Shown here: positions 12,594 to 27,835 of the stretch, piece by piece
How positions within the stretch are numbered: position 1 is the stretch's first letter
Layout of the letters: the number at the start of each line of letters is the position of its first letter
Assembly: GCA_015179125.1 (NCBI GenBank)
Contig: WHVA01000014.1
Location: forward strand, 62,001 to 126,000
Reading direction: 5' to 3'
Source of the DNA: Gautieria morchelliformis
Lineage: Eukaryota > Basidiomycota > Agaricomycetes > Gomphales > Gomphaceae
DNA length: 64,000 nucleotides
Program-made: the position numbers and the translations under genes
The notes under the pieces: model-generated
What the model was told of the DNA's origin: nothing
The model's database searches: none
Seen by the model: only the letters and a program-made list of their open reading frames with translations

Positions 12594-13886
12594 ATGTCGT
12601 TTGAGCACGCACCAGTATCAAAAGGTGGTGACTCTCTGTCAATGTCTACAAGACCCTGACATCTCACCAATAATATAGGGATGATGATGGGACTGGGTGC
12701 TGCGTCGCTCATGTCCTCTCTCTTTGACATCAAGCCCTACTTCCACCTGCAGGTCCTCAGCGTTGCTTCAACCTATTCTGTCCGGCCGTGCTCATGATTT
12801 CCTGCCTGCACAGCTGATCCCACACCTCTCACGACATCACCAGGTTCGTTTCTTGGCATGATCACCAGCACCAGCGGACCATTCCCTCATTCATACTTGC
12901 TTCAGTACTGGCGTCTGCTGTCACAGCATTTCGCCTGCACAAACTCCAGCGTTCTTCTTCTTATGGAACTCATTTTATATAATTCGGCCGTTAACGTTGA
13001 AAGGCAATTTGGTAGTGTCAAGTTCGCGGTATGACTGTGTTATGTTATGATCGTGCAGGGTCCCGCTCACTGTAACCTCTCAAGTCTTTCATTACCGTGT
13101 CGGCCCTCGTCTCCTCAACGTTGTCATTCATGACGTTGCTTGCTTTCCACCGGCTAGACATCAATTACTTACCCGCTGGCCCAACGTCCATTCTATTCAG
13201 CATCCTCTATCAATTCTATCGATTGGTCCCATCAGCATACACATTCCAGATATTTGCTCTAAAGGTTTCCAACAAATCATTCCTATATATTCTTGCACTA
13301 CAGGTAAATATACGACTGCTTTATTTATCTGTTCGATGTGCAGCTGATACCCTCAAAGTGTGCGACCAGTCACCTCCCCGGTTCCGCAGTTGCTGCCGTC
13401 GTGGGTATCCTAACGGGCCAAATATATCGAGCAGATGTACTGGGTCTTAAATGTTATCGTCTGCCACTGTCTGTGCGGAACTTTGGCGTACGCTTCCTTC
13501 TTCCGCTGATAGGCTCTACACGACCTCCGCGACGATCAAGCCTGGCGATGCCTGATGAAACTATACAACGTGCCGAAGACACTGAGCCCATTACCACTGC
13601 GCGTCCACCGCAAGCTGGAACACCCGCAACTCCCGGAACTACACAAAGCGCTGCGAACGCGAATGGGTCTGGCACACGTGCTCAAGGCGCATCGGTAGTG
13701 ACTGAATGGATGAACGAGCTGACAGGACGAGGCGCGGCCGGTGGTATACGCGTACCCACGGAGGCTGAAATCAACCAGGTTGCCAGTATGTTTCCTGATA
13801 TGTCTAGACAGTCTGTGGTCGGTGCATTGCAACGAAGTCCAAATATTGAACGCGCTGTAGAGACACTTCTAGGAAGTGCGACATGA
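12594..13886 (+). CDS. rhomboid-like pseudoprotease with C-terminal CUE/UBA domain (Dsc2/UBAC2 type)
   Basis: A multispan ER/Golgi membrane protein. In fission yeast the Dsc2 homologue belongs to the Dsc E3 ligase that activates SREBP; animal UBAC2 acts in ER-associated degradation. The first exon is tiny (MSFEHAPVSK, start 12594) and joins across 12625-12678 to GMMMGLGAASLMSSLFD. Later exons give LIPHLSRHHQ, YWRLLSQHFACTNSS and the conserved LPAGPTSILFSILYQFYRLV segment. The catalytic rhomboid Ser/His are not evident, as in this family. After a polar linker the C-terminus has a CUE-like helix bundle with MFPD and a final LL. It shares a pathway with the Ofd1 homologue at 34.4-36.5 kb. Confidence 0.85.
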
Positions 13887-13929
13887 TATACTATCTACCG
13901 TCTCTGATGCGAGGGTTAATAACACTGCT

Positions 13930-15950
13930 CTAACTTGCCGATTCGGGCTCGTCTCCCTCCAGCACACCTTCCTCGTCCCCTTCATCATCTCCTGTGAATG
14001 CCGTCATGGGCACAGAATATAAGCGTATGACAGGCTAATTACACTTTCAGAATATAGTCCAGATCATGTCACGCTATCAACGTACCCGATTGGGGTCCTT
14101 AATCAGGACGTACTTGCCGTCAGGCTGCTTGAGGCACAGATCAGTGACGGTTCTGACGATCCCCCATCCATTAGCTAGCGACACATTCAGCTGGCCTGCG
14201 AAATCGCTCGGTCGCAATGTCACGGTACTTAGAATTACGTGGCGCCACTTGTCCTTGGGATTTGCGCGCGACACGTAGCTGGAAATTTTCAGTTTGAGCA
14301 TGCAAGTGCATTCAAGGGCACACCTACCCGATTTTCAAGGTCTCAGCACCAGCTAAGATGCTCTGCACGGCCCACTTGGCTAACTTGCAACTGTTGTTCT
14401 TCATTTCCGTGGCCACAACAGCACCACGCTGACTGTCTAGCTTCGTACGCCAATCAGGAGCACCACCTGCACCTGGCGCTCTAGCATCGAATTCGTTCAA
14501 CGTCCGGATGGTCATGAATCCATCGCCACCACCAGGCATAAAGGCATCCACCTCAGTCCTGACGGCAAGCTTCATATCTTCATCCTCAGTGATGCCAAGG
14601 TCATACACGCGGTAGCGGTATCCACATGATGCTAACGGCTCCACCTCGTCAGGGCTGTAAAAAGGATTTGGCTTAGAGAAGTCGAATGTCTGCTCCTCCT
14701 TGACGGTCTGGAACATGTAATTCTGGTTCACATATGTAGCTTCGACGGACAATGCGCCAGCAGAGTTGATTGAGTCCTTGTCATCCACGGGGGGGTCACT
14801 CGCATTCTCGTTCACGGCTATGAAATCTACATACGCACTAGTTAGTGGGGGATTGGGTCTCAGTGAATCAAAACAAACCGAATGGACCACCATCTCGCTT
14901 ATCAAGGAAGACCTTGTCACCTTCCCGCAGGACAACGATATCCCAGGGGTAAACCGACCTCGGTGCGCACATGAGGAGACTGAGGATGGCATCGGTTGCA
15001 TAAATTTTTGCGGTATTTTTCCGTGCAATCTGAAAGAATAGCGGATGAGTCACCAGACCCTGATATAATCTATCCGCCAAACCTGCTGAATGACAGGGTC
15101 ATCGGATGTGGTGGGGTTGTAGCGTAACCTGTCGACTGCCTGGAGAGGCTTCTCCATTTTTGTGCTCACACGATCATAGACCTTGTCCCACGCGAACAAA
15201 CGGCCATATGAGTCTCTAGCATCATGGTGAGCCGAAGCCGAAGAACAAAAAGAGTGACAAGAAAATACACTGTTTCCGGCTCATCGACATCGAGCCTCAG
15301 CTTCGCCAGCCGCACAAAGTCAACTTCCTCGAGCATTTTCCAGTTCGGGTCAATGGCAACCGACGATTCGCGAATACGAGAGTTCTGGTGAGAAGGTATC
15401 TAGCAATGAGAGAACAAAATTGCACAGAGAATTTCACCTTTTCCCAGTCTCGCCATCCTCGCCTTCCACCACGCATGGGACCAGCATTCCTCCCACCCTG
15501 ATTGTATCCGCCACGGCCGCCGCGCTGCCCGCCTCTCCCAGCAGCGGCACCGGTCCCCCTTGCACCTCTTCCTCTGCCGAATCCAGCCGGCCCCCCTCTC
15601 CGAGGTGCTGCAGTTTTGTTATCCACAAGAGAAAATGAAGCCTCGTCCTCTACGTGGAAGTAAGCAAACGCGCTGGCTGTTCCTGACCCAAACGCCGTCT
15701 GTTCTCGGCCCCTCCCAGGATAGCGAGTGCCACCCCGTGTAGCCCCGGTTGTGATGGGCTGTGCTGCGCCTGCGCGCGCTGTGCCCTCAATATCATTCCA
15801 GTCTGCGAATCGACCAAGCTTGTCAGATTTTGAGTAAGGGGCGTATGGTATGTCCTTGAATTGCGCGGGAAGATGGGAAGATGAGGGCCCCCATGCACCG
15901 TCCTGGTTGTCATGAATCTCTGGGAGTGAGAAAGAAGGTGTCGTGCTCAT
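13930..15950 (-). CDS. EIF3D: eukaryotic translation initiation factor 3 subunit D
   Basis: Subunit of the cytoplasmic eIF3 complex; the family has a cap-binding fold used in specialised initiation. The start at 15950 gives MSTTPSFSLPEIHDN, followed by the conserved YAPYSKSDKLGRFADW and an RG-rich low-complexity block (15470-15580) with many RGG-type triplets. Downstream exons encode SYGRLFAWDKVYDRV, CAPRSVYPWDIVV, FSKPNPFYSPDE and the end region GWGIVRTVTDLCL. The protein ends in an acidic tail. It is divergently paired with the Ist3 gene, with starts 93 bases apart. It appears intact. Confidence 0.93.
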
Positions 15951-16043
15951 GTTTACTAGTTTTTCACTTTTTGAGGTGAGGTGATTTTGTAGAGCTTGAT
16001 AGGATGGGTGGATGAGGGCGTGTGGGCGCGCGTGGCTCCAAAA
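15951..16043. promoter_or_regulatory. 93-bp bidirectional promoter (eIF3d / Ist3)
   Basis: The eIF3d start (15950, minus) and Ist3 start (16044, plus) face away from each other with only 93 bases between, so both promoters and 5' leaders share this space. No clear TATA box is seen. Confidence 0.6.
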
Positions 16044-17032
16044 ATGAAGTTGGTACCCTCTCTGCACTCCAGTTGTTCCAAACTGATCAGGCTTTGCATC
16101 CTACCACCAGTGTAGTGCGTGAAATCAACCAAATCAACGAGCTCGAGCTTGGCCTTGGATCAAGCTCTGCGTCATGGCATGACGATTACAAAGGCACGTC
16201 TCGCAAGGACACTGAACACAGCTTATGGTCTTAACTGTCCCTCTGCAGATTCTGCGTATGTTCACGTTGGTGGATTAGACTACGAATTGACGGAAGGTGA
16301 TGTGATTGTCATATTCTCTCAGTGCGTAAAGACCTCTCATAGAACGACGGTCTTCTGGACAACTGTGTGCACTCAGATATGGCGAATTAATGGATGTGAA
16401 CATGCCACGAGACAAGAGCACAGGCAAATCCAAAGGGTTCGCCTTCCTGATGTATGAAGACCAGCGCTCCACAGTCCTTGCCGTAGATAATCTCAACGGT
16501 GCCAAAGTGCGAGGTCGGACACTCAAAGTTGACCATGTCAAGAATTATAAGCAACCAAAGGTCAAAGGAGAGGATGGTGAATTTGTTGAGAGGGATGAAC
16601 AGAGTCTGAATGCGAAGCCAGAACTAATATTCGGTGCGCTACTCCTGGGCTAACAGTGATTAGGATTAACGCCTACAACAAGATGACGATGCCGCGTCTG
16701 AATCATCCGTATCGTCTGCACCATCTATCGACCCCGAGGACCCAATGCGTGACTACTTGTTGCAGCAGAGAAGAGAGGAGAAGGCGAAGAAGAATAAGAA
16801 TAAGGGCAAGGATAAGGGCAAATTGAAGAAACCTAAGAGGCCAGATGAGACGCCAGCAGAGCGGCGAGCAAGGAAAGAGAGGAAACGAGCCAAGAAGGCT
16901 GCAAAGGAACGAGGCGAAAGGCCTTCTTCCACGGGTGGCGATGGAAGACATGAACGCAGGCGACAAGGTGATGAGGGTGGCGGTCACGGTGAGAAGATGC
17001 ATCGACGTGGAAGTCATCGCGATAGCCATTGA
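16044..17032 (+). CDS. IST3: Ist3/RBMX2-like RRM protein of the U2 snRNP (RES complex)
   Basis: A nuclear pre-mRNA splicing factor. The first coding exon is only five bases (ATGAA, 16044-16048). A GT-AG intron (16049-16110) joins it to give MNVVREINQINELEL, the canonical Ist3 start. The next intron (16194-16248) has a GC donor and yields SWHDDYKDSAYVHVGGLDY. A further intron then gives FSQYGELMDVNMPRDKSTG. One RRM is present, with RNP2 (YVHVGG) and RNP1 (KGFAFLMY). The tail is strongly basic and Lys/Arg-rich, as in orthologues. The start would be unrecognisable without the 5-nt exon. Confidence 0.9.
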
Positions 17033-17465
17033 TAATAGGGTGGTGCCGCTGAGATGCTGAGCAAGGATTGCGCAGGTTTGAGTTCAGGAGATTTTGTTGC
17101 ATGAGGAAGTCTCTACGTAGCCAATTAATATGTCCGTATTGAGCCACCTGTGGATAGAAAGCCCTGTTACATAATAAAATTAACTGACTGTAACGTCAGA
17201 CCAAGGCGTCGTGTACTGGGTAACTTACATAGCTTCAATGATACCCTACTTATATTATTACTGCGGGACGGCTACATCACTGATATAGACGCGCCTGATT
17301 GGTGGGCGCGTTTGATTTTTGTACGGCTTTTATCTCTTGTCTTGATCCTTCACAGTCGCAGACCTTCATAAATCGTTGCCCCGACTGGTTTATCGTGGGG
17401 ACCCAAAATTTATCGCGACCGTCCCTTTCCTGGACCAACCTCTTGTGGCTGGAAGCGTTGCAGCC
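17033..17465. other. intergenic interval
   Basis: 3' region of the Ist3 gene and upstream region of the beta-helix gene. No reading frame or repeat of note. Confidence 0.5.
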
Positions 17466-19363
17466 ATGCATATAGCTCTGCCCTTCCTCCTACCGGGTTT
17501 GTTATTGGCCACAACCACAGGTGTGATGCAGTGGCCATCCAGAGAGGCTCACCGCCTTTCCCGTTCTCGTCCGGGCGCAAAGAGGAGCCCAGAGTACGTC
17601 CGTCTCATCCGTGGGAGGCATGTCATTTTAAATGCATTTCCGCAAGTGTGTACACGCGAGCAGGCTGCGAGTCTGCAGATCCCACTAACAACGTGACACA
17701 AAGGCTTAACCAGCTCCTCAGTTCAGGCGGAACAGGCTACACCCTTAGTCTATGCCCTAATCAGAACTATCCCATCACTGCCCCGCTTCAGTTCACAGCC
17801 GCAAACCAGGAGATCAGCACTCAGGGATTGCCCACGGACAGCTCGAGAGCCATGTTGACCATCAGTGGTCCCACGATGCAATCCACCCAACCCAACCACA
17901 CTACTGCGGTTGTAGGACAGTGTAGTGCATGCAACGGTGTCAAGTTAAGGCACGTACAGGTGGAACTCTCATATTGCTGGCGCCTTTGCGACATGACCTG
18001 AACCAGAGTCCTAGATAAATGGCACTCGTCTTGGGGCCCCAAGTATCGGTGGTGGAGCCAACATCGAGATGGGTGGAGCAACCACTGGCCAGCTTGTGGA
18101 ATACGTCCGTTCCTTCGACCCGCGCTCGTGGTCTTGCCTTCACCTTTCAGAGGGCCCGGGGCTCAAGTGTTCCAATGCTATCATACAGAACAATGACATT
18201 GGACCATGCGGATCAGACGCCTACCGCCAATGGGCAGATGGTATCTCCGTGGCCTGTGCTGGCACGACCGTCAGGAACAATCTTATTAATACGCCCACTG
18301 ATGGAGGCATTGTTATATTTGGTTCTCCAGGAACATTGGTGGAGAACAATACCATATGGGTCGAGACTGTGAGTTGAATCAGAACCTGAGCTTATCTTCC
18401 ACTCATATCGTGCTCGTGCCTAGCACACTCTCCTTGGAGGAATCGTAAGGACAGCAACCATATATTATGACTTATGTTGAGGCATATCTAGAACTTGGTA
18501 GACTATGACCCGTGGTCTGGCAACTATGACGGGACTATTGTCCGACAGAATAATATCATCGGTGGTCTCGCCACAAGCTCTCCGACCTCCTTGCAGGCCA
18601 CCGAGGGAACCAACAACGCAGATGCTATCATAAAGTTAGCCTGCTGTTCAATCTGCTTAATAGGTAGCGTACATTTACACGTATTTCAGGGTTGGTATCG
18701 CTATGGGACCTCGTGTCTGGTTTGGTAACCATTTCGAGGGTAATGTGTCGCATGGTGGCATGGTGCTAGACAATAAGTTTGAAGGTGCCGTAAGTGCATT
18801 GTTTCGCGCAGGCCCTGTATTCGCCCGCTGAAACCACTCGTCATTTGCAGTTTGGTTATGCCATGGGGATCAACTCTGCTCGTAACTTCACGGTGCAGAA
18901 TAACGTGGTCGTTGGCAACACATCATTCATTGGTTCTCGGGGACCCAATTGTTCTTCTGCCGATACTACACCCACGTCCCAACCTTTTGTTGCCCAGGAA
19001 AACAACATCACCGATTCAGCATTACAGAGCGATTTTGTGAATATCCAAGACGCTGACCATCTGACATGCATCATGCCTCCTCCGGGTGGAAGTTACTGGC
19101 CGTTCGGAGGAAGTCATGACCCCAATTCGCCACCGGATGTGGCGAATTCATCTAGCACCACCACCGGCCTCTCTTCTGCCCATGGGGGTATCAGTACTGG
19201 AGAAAAAGTTGGCATCGCCATCGGTGTTGTTGTAGGCATTCTGTTGGTGGCTGTCCTTGCATGGTTCATTCGCCGGCGCCGGGCTACGGCCCAACGGGAA
19301 AGGATTCGCCAGACGGCCTGGGAATCGACGAATACCGGATATACCAATCCCGTGGAATATTAG
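17466..19363 (+). CDS. membrane-anchored right-handed beta-helix (pectin-lyase-fold) surface protein
   Basis: A predicted cell-surface protein. The N-terminus is a signal peptide (MHIALPFLLPGLLLATTTG). Spliced exons give GCESADPTNNVTQRLNQLL, then repeated short beta-helix coils with NN ladders (IIQNNDIGPCG, TVRNNLINTPTDGGIVI, LVENNTIW, IVRQNNIIGG, TVQNNVVVG). Near 19215-19275 there is one transmembrane helix followed by an RRRR stop-transfer and a short cytoplasmic tail. No pectinase or pectate-lyase catalytic motif was recognised, so the substrate is unknown. Many Agaricomycetes carry comparable proteins. Start chosen at the ATG giving a clean signal peptide. Confidence 0.75.
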
Positions 19364-19744
19364 GACTTGATAGAGAATTTTGGGTTTGTTTCTATGTATT
19401 GCGGCTGATTTTCCCTGTGGATTCAAACCGCCCGGCTATTGCCCTGATGCTTTTCATCTTAGTAGATGCTAGAATAGTCTTACAACTCGCCCAATACAGT
19501 ACTAATAGTTCGCATACCTGATATTAATGTCCTGAGGCCTGACACATGAGTGAGCATGACGTAAGCGAGAGTCGCTCTGAATATCCGGAGTCTCTTCCAA
19601 CATTGGACTCGTGGCAGCTCGCTGAGGCGTAAAACCTCTTTTTCCATCCCACCCACGTTTTTTCAGTCGCATTGCCTTGATCTAGATAATCTGTCCAGTT
19701 CGGTTTGCTTCAGACCTTAAAACATCACATCGTTATAGGCACAC
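19364..19744. other. intergenic interval
   Basis: Between the beta-helix gene and poly(A) polymerase. No gene seen; presumed 3' region and promoter. Confidence 0.5.
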
Positions 19745-22475
<2,731 letters not shown>

Positions 22476-22914
22476 CCGTCCTTCTACTAGACGTGCCATT
22501 CTTCCGCCTTCAATTGGCCGAGACTGCCTCAATAGTTTGCTCCAATCATCAAGGCCCGTCGTGTAGCCAACCTCTTTCCGTTTCCTGCGGCTGATGAGTG
22601 GTGTTCGTCGAGATGAGGGCAGTAGCCACTTAGGCAATCTTTCTTTTCTTTCATGATCAGTTGTATTATTCAACTCAGTTGGCGTGTACTGTAATTACAT
22701 CTTCTTTAACAAGCTCACTTGCCTTAGACTAAAGACAGTCCTACATTTAGTTTATTGACCTAGGAAAGAAATTCTTTTGTTAACCCAATTTGAGAACTAA
22801 GTTATGTGGTCGCAACAAAGGGGAACATTAGTTGATTTATATTTGAAGATGTTTTTTCGTATGTAGCGACACGGTCACGTGCCATAACGCCGTGCGAGCT
22901 CCAAACTCTGGAGC
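22476..22914. other. intergenic interval with GatB promoter
   Basis: No gene seen. A GTCACGTG box (22874-22881) lies 33 bases before the GatB start. Confidence 0.5.
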
Positions 22915-25008
22915 ATGCTCCTTCTGTCGAGTCAGCGCAAGGTTTTTCGCTATGCCGCATTAAAAAGAACCATATCATCTGCCAACGCCTTTGATTCCCG
23001 CTGGCCAGGATGGAACGTTGTAATTGGCATTGAAGTCCATGCGCAAATCAAGTCGCGATGGAAGCTTCTATCTGGTCTGTTATATCTGAAATATTCATAG
23101 CATCCTTTATACAACTTCTTTATCACAGGATCTCCGACCCCTCGCGTCGCAGACAGTCCTAACACACGTGTCTCTGTATTCGACGCGGCATGGCCAGGAA
23201 CATTACCCGTGAGTTGCTATAATAGCGACATTGCTCACCGGATGCTGAAATACTTGGCCCAGAGACTCAATCCGAAATGTGTTGAGCTCGCAGTCCGCAC
23301 AGCCCTTGCGTGTGGGAGCCAAGTGCAGCCACGGTCAGCCTTTGATCGCAAGCACTATTTCTATGCAGATCTACCAGCAGGCTATCAAATCACACAACGC
23401 TATGGTTTGTGTTCTTCAGAAAATGTGCACCTTGGCTCAGCTCATAGTCAATGTCAGCCCCGTTGGCTCTTGGGGGTCAGATTGTACTCGACGACACCAC
23501 GGGCGCCAAGGCCGTTGGAATCGAACAAATACAATTAGAGCAGGTATGCCGCTAGTAAGTAGTGTCTGCGCGTTACTGACAGCATCCCGCAGGACACGGC
23601 CAAATCGACATTAGATCAGAGTGGGTCAACAGCTATTGACCTCAATCGCGCAGGGTCAGCTCTCATGGAAATCATTTCGCGGCCCGAGATGCGGTATGGA
23701 ATGGTCGAATGATGTCTGTACATTTGAAGGTTCATTCACTCTGCAGGTCTCCGGAAGAAGCAGGTGCATATGTTAAGGCCTTGCAGGCCATCCTTCGAGC
23801 GGTAGGCTCGAGCGATGGAAACATGGAACAGGTAGAGTGATGTTTCAGATACACATTGATCTGTCGGGTTGAGGCGGCTACAGGGATCGTTTCGATGCGA
23901 TGTAAATGTGTCGGTCAACCGCCCTGGGCAGACGTTTGGGACGCGTTGCGAGGTCAAAAACTTGAACAGTGTCAAGTTTCTCATGACTGCTATCAGTCAG
24001 TCAGCCATGATCTTTGCTTAGCTTCGGTCTTACGTTCGCGCTAGCATCTGAGGTTTATCGACACATTGAGCTTCGGGACAAAGGGGACCCCGTACGCCAA
24101 GAGACAAGAGGATTCGATGAGGATCGCATGGTCACATACAGATTGAGGAGCAAGGAAGATACGCCAGACTATCGATATATGCCGGACCCAAATCTACCTC
24201 CTTTACTTCTTAGCCAGGTCAGCATAAGATTACCCATATACTCCAAGCTCATGTCGCACAAAACAGGCGTATCTTAATCAGGTGATGGCTTCATTGCCAG
24301 AACTTCCAAACACTTTACGCAAGCGTTTGAGGGAGCAGTATGGACTCTCTCAGCAAGACATTGATGTGCTTCTGTCAGTTGATTCGGGGAAGGATGTACC
24401 ATACGATGGTGAAAAGGGGTACAGTGCCGTGAGCTATTTTGAGACTACCGCACAGGGAAGAGACCCAAAAGCCGTTGTGAATTGGTAAGGCCATATTTTG
24501 ACCTCTTCAAACTCAAAGCACACCTATATCTAGGATGGTCAACGAACTCCTCGCCCAGCTGACGCACCACAAGAAGTTCTTTAGCCAGAACCCCGTGACG
24601 GAAGCCCAGTTGGGGGCCCTGATTGACATGGTGAATGACAGGAAGCTCACTGGTGAGTGTAATTGGAATACCGTTGACTTGGTTGAGAGCATGAGAATCT
24701 TCCGTCAATCAGGGACAGCAGCCAAAGAGATCCTGCGCCACATCGTGCGCACGGGTTCTGAAGATGATATTCCGACCATCCAACAGTCGCTGCAGCTGGG
24801 TGTTTTGAGCGATGACGATATCTACAAGCTCTGTCTTGCTGGCGCGGAGGAGCTTCCCGAAGAGGCCGAGCTTGTGCGTCGAGGCAACAGCAGAGTATTG
24901 ATGAAGCTTGTAGGGAGAGTCATGAAGCTTAGCCGCGGACGGGCGGATGCTCAGCAAATCAGGAAGTACCTGGCGGACGACATACTGAAACCCAAGGATG
25001 TGCGCTAA
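22915..25008 (+). CDS. PET112: mitochondrial glutamyl-tRNA(Gln) amidotransferase subunit B
   Basis: Subunit of the GatCAB/GatFAB transamidase that converts Glu-tRNA(Gln) to Gln-tRNA(Gln) in mitochondria. The basic, Ser-rich N-terminus fits a targeting peptide. Family motifs appear in order across about ten exons: [73 protein letters not shown] and [11 protein letters not shown]. The C-terminal YqeY-like tail domain ends with [15 protein letters not shown]. One intron near 24651-24710 has no in-frame stop ahead of it and could be misread as coding. Partner subunits are not in this window. Confidence 0.9.
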
Positions 25009-25239
25009 TTGCGAGCTCATGTTGGGTACCAGCGATCGCGCCCTAAACAGGTAACGACACGAACTGCCCGAGCATCAAATGCTTTGGATGACTTGCTCCT
25101 AGGAGGTGTGGTCGCAAAGGGATGCTCGTGTATAATGTGGCCAAGCAACGAGGGGCAATTACAGGATTTATGGTACACGTATTTCTGCACGGTTGTTGTT
25201 CTTGATCGCATCGCCATCGTTTGAGCGCGCGCAACCATC

Positions 25240-26130
25240 TCACGATATTACTTTCTGCTCAAGAAACGCCGCCCACTCTTTCTCTCCGAAAGAACTGGAG
25301 ACTTCTCCGCTCACCAGTCCGTCCCACAGCGCAGTGGGTGAGACGTGGATACTATTGGCACGGGAGTATTTAACTTCAAGACCAGTGTCGATCAGAATGG
25401 ACCGGCTGATAAAAGGAAATAGTTGACGGACTGTTGTATTTCAGGTCGTCGGTCACCCCAATCCCGCCGTTAGGTGTGGACTTGAGTTTCAAAAGCTCTA
25501 CCATCTTCCCGACATCGGATTTGGAGATGTGATGTGACGCCAGCTCGACGAGCTTCTCGCGGATCTGCAAAGGGGTCATGGTGCTGGCCGGACGATCAAA
25601 GTAGTCCGTTTGTGTCTCAAAAAGCTAGAACGCGAAACTCTTCGCAATGAACAACTATAGAGAACATTAAAAGCATACCGCGAGAGTGTATTTCCAAAAC
25701 GCAGAAGGATCCACGCGGCCGACGGCCAAAGCTGCCTCGTGAGTGTACGTACTAGAACCGTGCCAAGGCTCTGTTCCCATACATCAACGAAACGGCTGCA
25801 CAAGATACACCGAAACATCCTTACGCGGATGAAGTCTTACGATAACTCTCACTTTCCCGTCGTATTTTCCCCCCGAGCCGACCATGGGCTTCAAATGGTG
25901 TTCCACAGATCTGATAGAACATCGGCGTGAGTAACTTGCGGGTAAGTCAATGGGGGCGGCGTACCTTGCGATCTTGGCAGAGAACGGACAGACATAATCG
26001 AGAAATAGCTAGGTTGCCCGCGCGTTAGGAGCGGAACGCCTTATACCGCAGAAGCGCTTGCCTCTAAGGTGTGCGGGGAGCTAGACTCGCCTGCCACCTG
26101 GAGAAATCTCAAAGAGGGTTGAAGAGCCAT
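25240..26130 (-). CDS. DsbA-like thioredoxin-fold protein
   Basis: Seven short exons encode a protein close to a widespread fungal DSBA/thioredoxin-like family of unknown role. The join of exon 1 (start 26130, MALQPSLRFLQ...SSPHTLE) to LFLDYVCPFSAKIAR uses a GC-AG intron (26009-26061). The sequence continues SVEHHLKPMVGSGGKY, then LHPQPWHGSSTYTHEA, VDPSAFWKYTLALFETQTDY and GGIGVTDDLKYN. It ends with SIHVSPTALWDGLV and FGEKEWAAFLEQKVIS. Where a disulfide oxidoreductase would have CxxC, the motif here is CPFS, with a single Cys, so it may be a reductase/isomerase-like or non-redox member. It converges on GatB and diverges from CSN12. Confidence 0.82.
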
Positions 26131-26244
26131 TCAGTGGACAGGGATGTGGGGAGGAAGAGGAACACAGTGAAGCTCTCAGACAGGGTGACGACGGTGCCAC
26201 TGTGGCGCCGCGGGTCACGTGATTGACGCACCTTCGTCTTACCC
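26131..26244. promoter_or_regulatory. 114-bp bidirectional promoter with CACGTG box (DsbA-like / CSN12)
   Basis: The space between two divergent start codons. GTCACGTGAT lies at 26214-26223, 23 bases before the CSN12 ATG, matching the RTCACGTG consensus of Cbf1-type bHLH factors. The binding factor here is inferred. Confidence 0.5.
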
Positions 26245-27835
26245 ATGCAATTCCATGTGTATCTAGCCGAGATCGCAGCTGCCGTGCGGACGCAGGACGG
26301 CGCCGCGCTGAGCTCTCTGCTCTCCCTCGACGGGGCGCACATCCCGCAGCTGCTGACCACCATGCACGACAGTAGCGTGAGTCCCGCACGGCGCGGAGGC
26401 GGGGCTGCTTATGCGACTGAATATTTTAGAGGCCGGCGTTGGCGCGGTACGTGCAGAGCATCGTCAGCCCGTGGGGCGACATCGCGGTCGCGCACATACA
26501 GGTGGTGGTGAACATGGACGACGTGCCGGAGGATGCGTTTAAGGAGCAGGATATGCTTGTCAACCAGCGAGTGTCGTCGTGCGTGCGTGCGTGGAGGGGG
26601 ACGACGCTGACCCTGTCCTGTGCAGGCACTTCCTGACGCGGTATTTCAAGGACGCGACGAGCTGGGTGCTCCCCGCGCTGTACGTGCTGCTGAAGGACCT
26701 GCGGCGTCTCGCGCAGAAGGTATCTGTCTACGTCCGCCCGCGGCGTGTTTGCGCGCTGATGTCTGCCAGGCGGACGCGGTGCCGTTCCGGGGCACGCAGG
26801 GCGCGCGGATGGAGGACGCCGCGCGGACGTGCAACAAGGCGTTCTCGTTCTGCATGTCCGACCGCAACCCCGTCGCGGAGTCGCGGCGGTGGGGGAGCTA
26901 CTACCTGGCGGGGCTCGTGATGAAATGCTACTTCAAGGTCGCGTGCTTTCTTGATGCGGCGCAGGCACCGGCTAACTCACGCCCGCGTTTTGGCAGATCC
27001 ACACGATTTCGCTGTCGCGGAACATCATCCGCGGCCTCAAGTCGAACCCGGAGGTGCCGGCGCTGGGGCAGTTCCCGAAGCTGCATCAGGTACGGACGTC
27101 CGCGGCGCGCGTGGCAGCGAGATTGACGGGCGAAGCTTACATATAGGTACTACGTGGGGCTGCTGAGCTTTCTGAACGAAGAGTATGCGCAGGCGGACGA
27201 AGATCTTACATTTACGTTGCACACATGCCACGAGGACGACACGCGGAACCAGGAGTGCGTCTGCATCACTTTATATACAGTGCTCGGGCTAACATTACCT
27301 GCAGGCGGATACTGACATATCTAGTGCCACTGCGCCTCCTCCGCGGGCAGCTGCCGTCCGACGCGGTGCTCTGCCGGTATCCCGCGCTGCGCGCGCTGTA
27401 CACGCCCTTCCTCTCCGCCGCGCGCACGGGGGACCTGAGCTCGTACGACGCGGCGCTGAACGCGGCCGAGGGCCGGCTGTTCCGGCTGGGGATCTGGTAC
27501 ATCTGGGAGAAGGCGCGCGACATCTGCCTCCGCGGGCTGTTCAGACGCGTGTACGTGTGCCGTTTCTTTGCCTCGTGTGGCGCTGATCACGCGCATCACA
27601 TCACAGGTGGGTGGCGACGGAGAGGGGGACACGGATACCGGTGGCGGTGTTCCACGCGGCGCTGGTGGTGTCGGGAGGGGACTCGGTGTCTGTGGAGGAG
27701 GCGGAGTGCCTCGTGGCGAACATGATATACAAGGGGTATATGAGGGGCTACATCTCGCACGAGAAGCAGATGGTAGTTCTGGCAAACAAAAATGCGTTCC
27801 CGCGACTGAGGGAGCGCACGTCTCCGTACGTGTAA
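26245..27835 (+). CDS. CSN12: CSN12-like PCI-domain protein
   Basis: Member of the Csn12/Thp1/PCID2 family, which couples mRNA export or splicing with the PCI scaffold. Exons give MQFHVYLAEIAAAV, then RPALARYVQSIVSPWGD, HFLTRYFKDATSW, SRRWGSYYLAGLVMKCYFK, KLHQYYVGLLSFLNEEY, TYLVPLRLLRGQLP and RLGIWYIWEKARDICLRG. The winged-helix end is SVEEAECLVANMIYKGYMRGYISHEKQMVVL. The gene is strongly GC-rich. Its last coding bases seed a tandem repeat just downstream. An alternative name is Thp1/PCID2-like, but the order and length fit Csn12 best. Confidence 0.88.
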
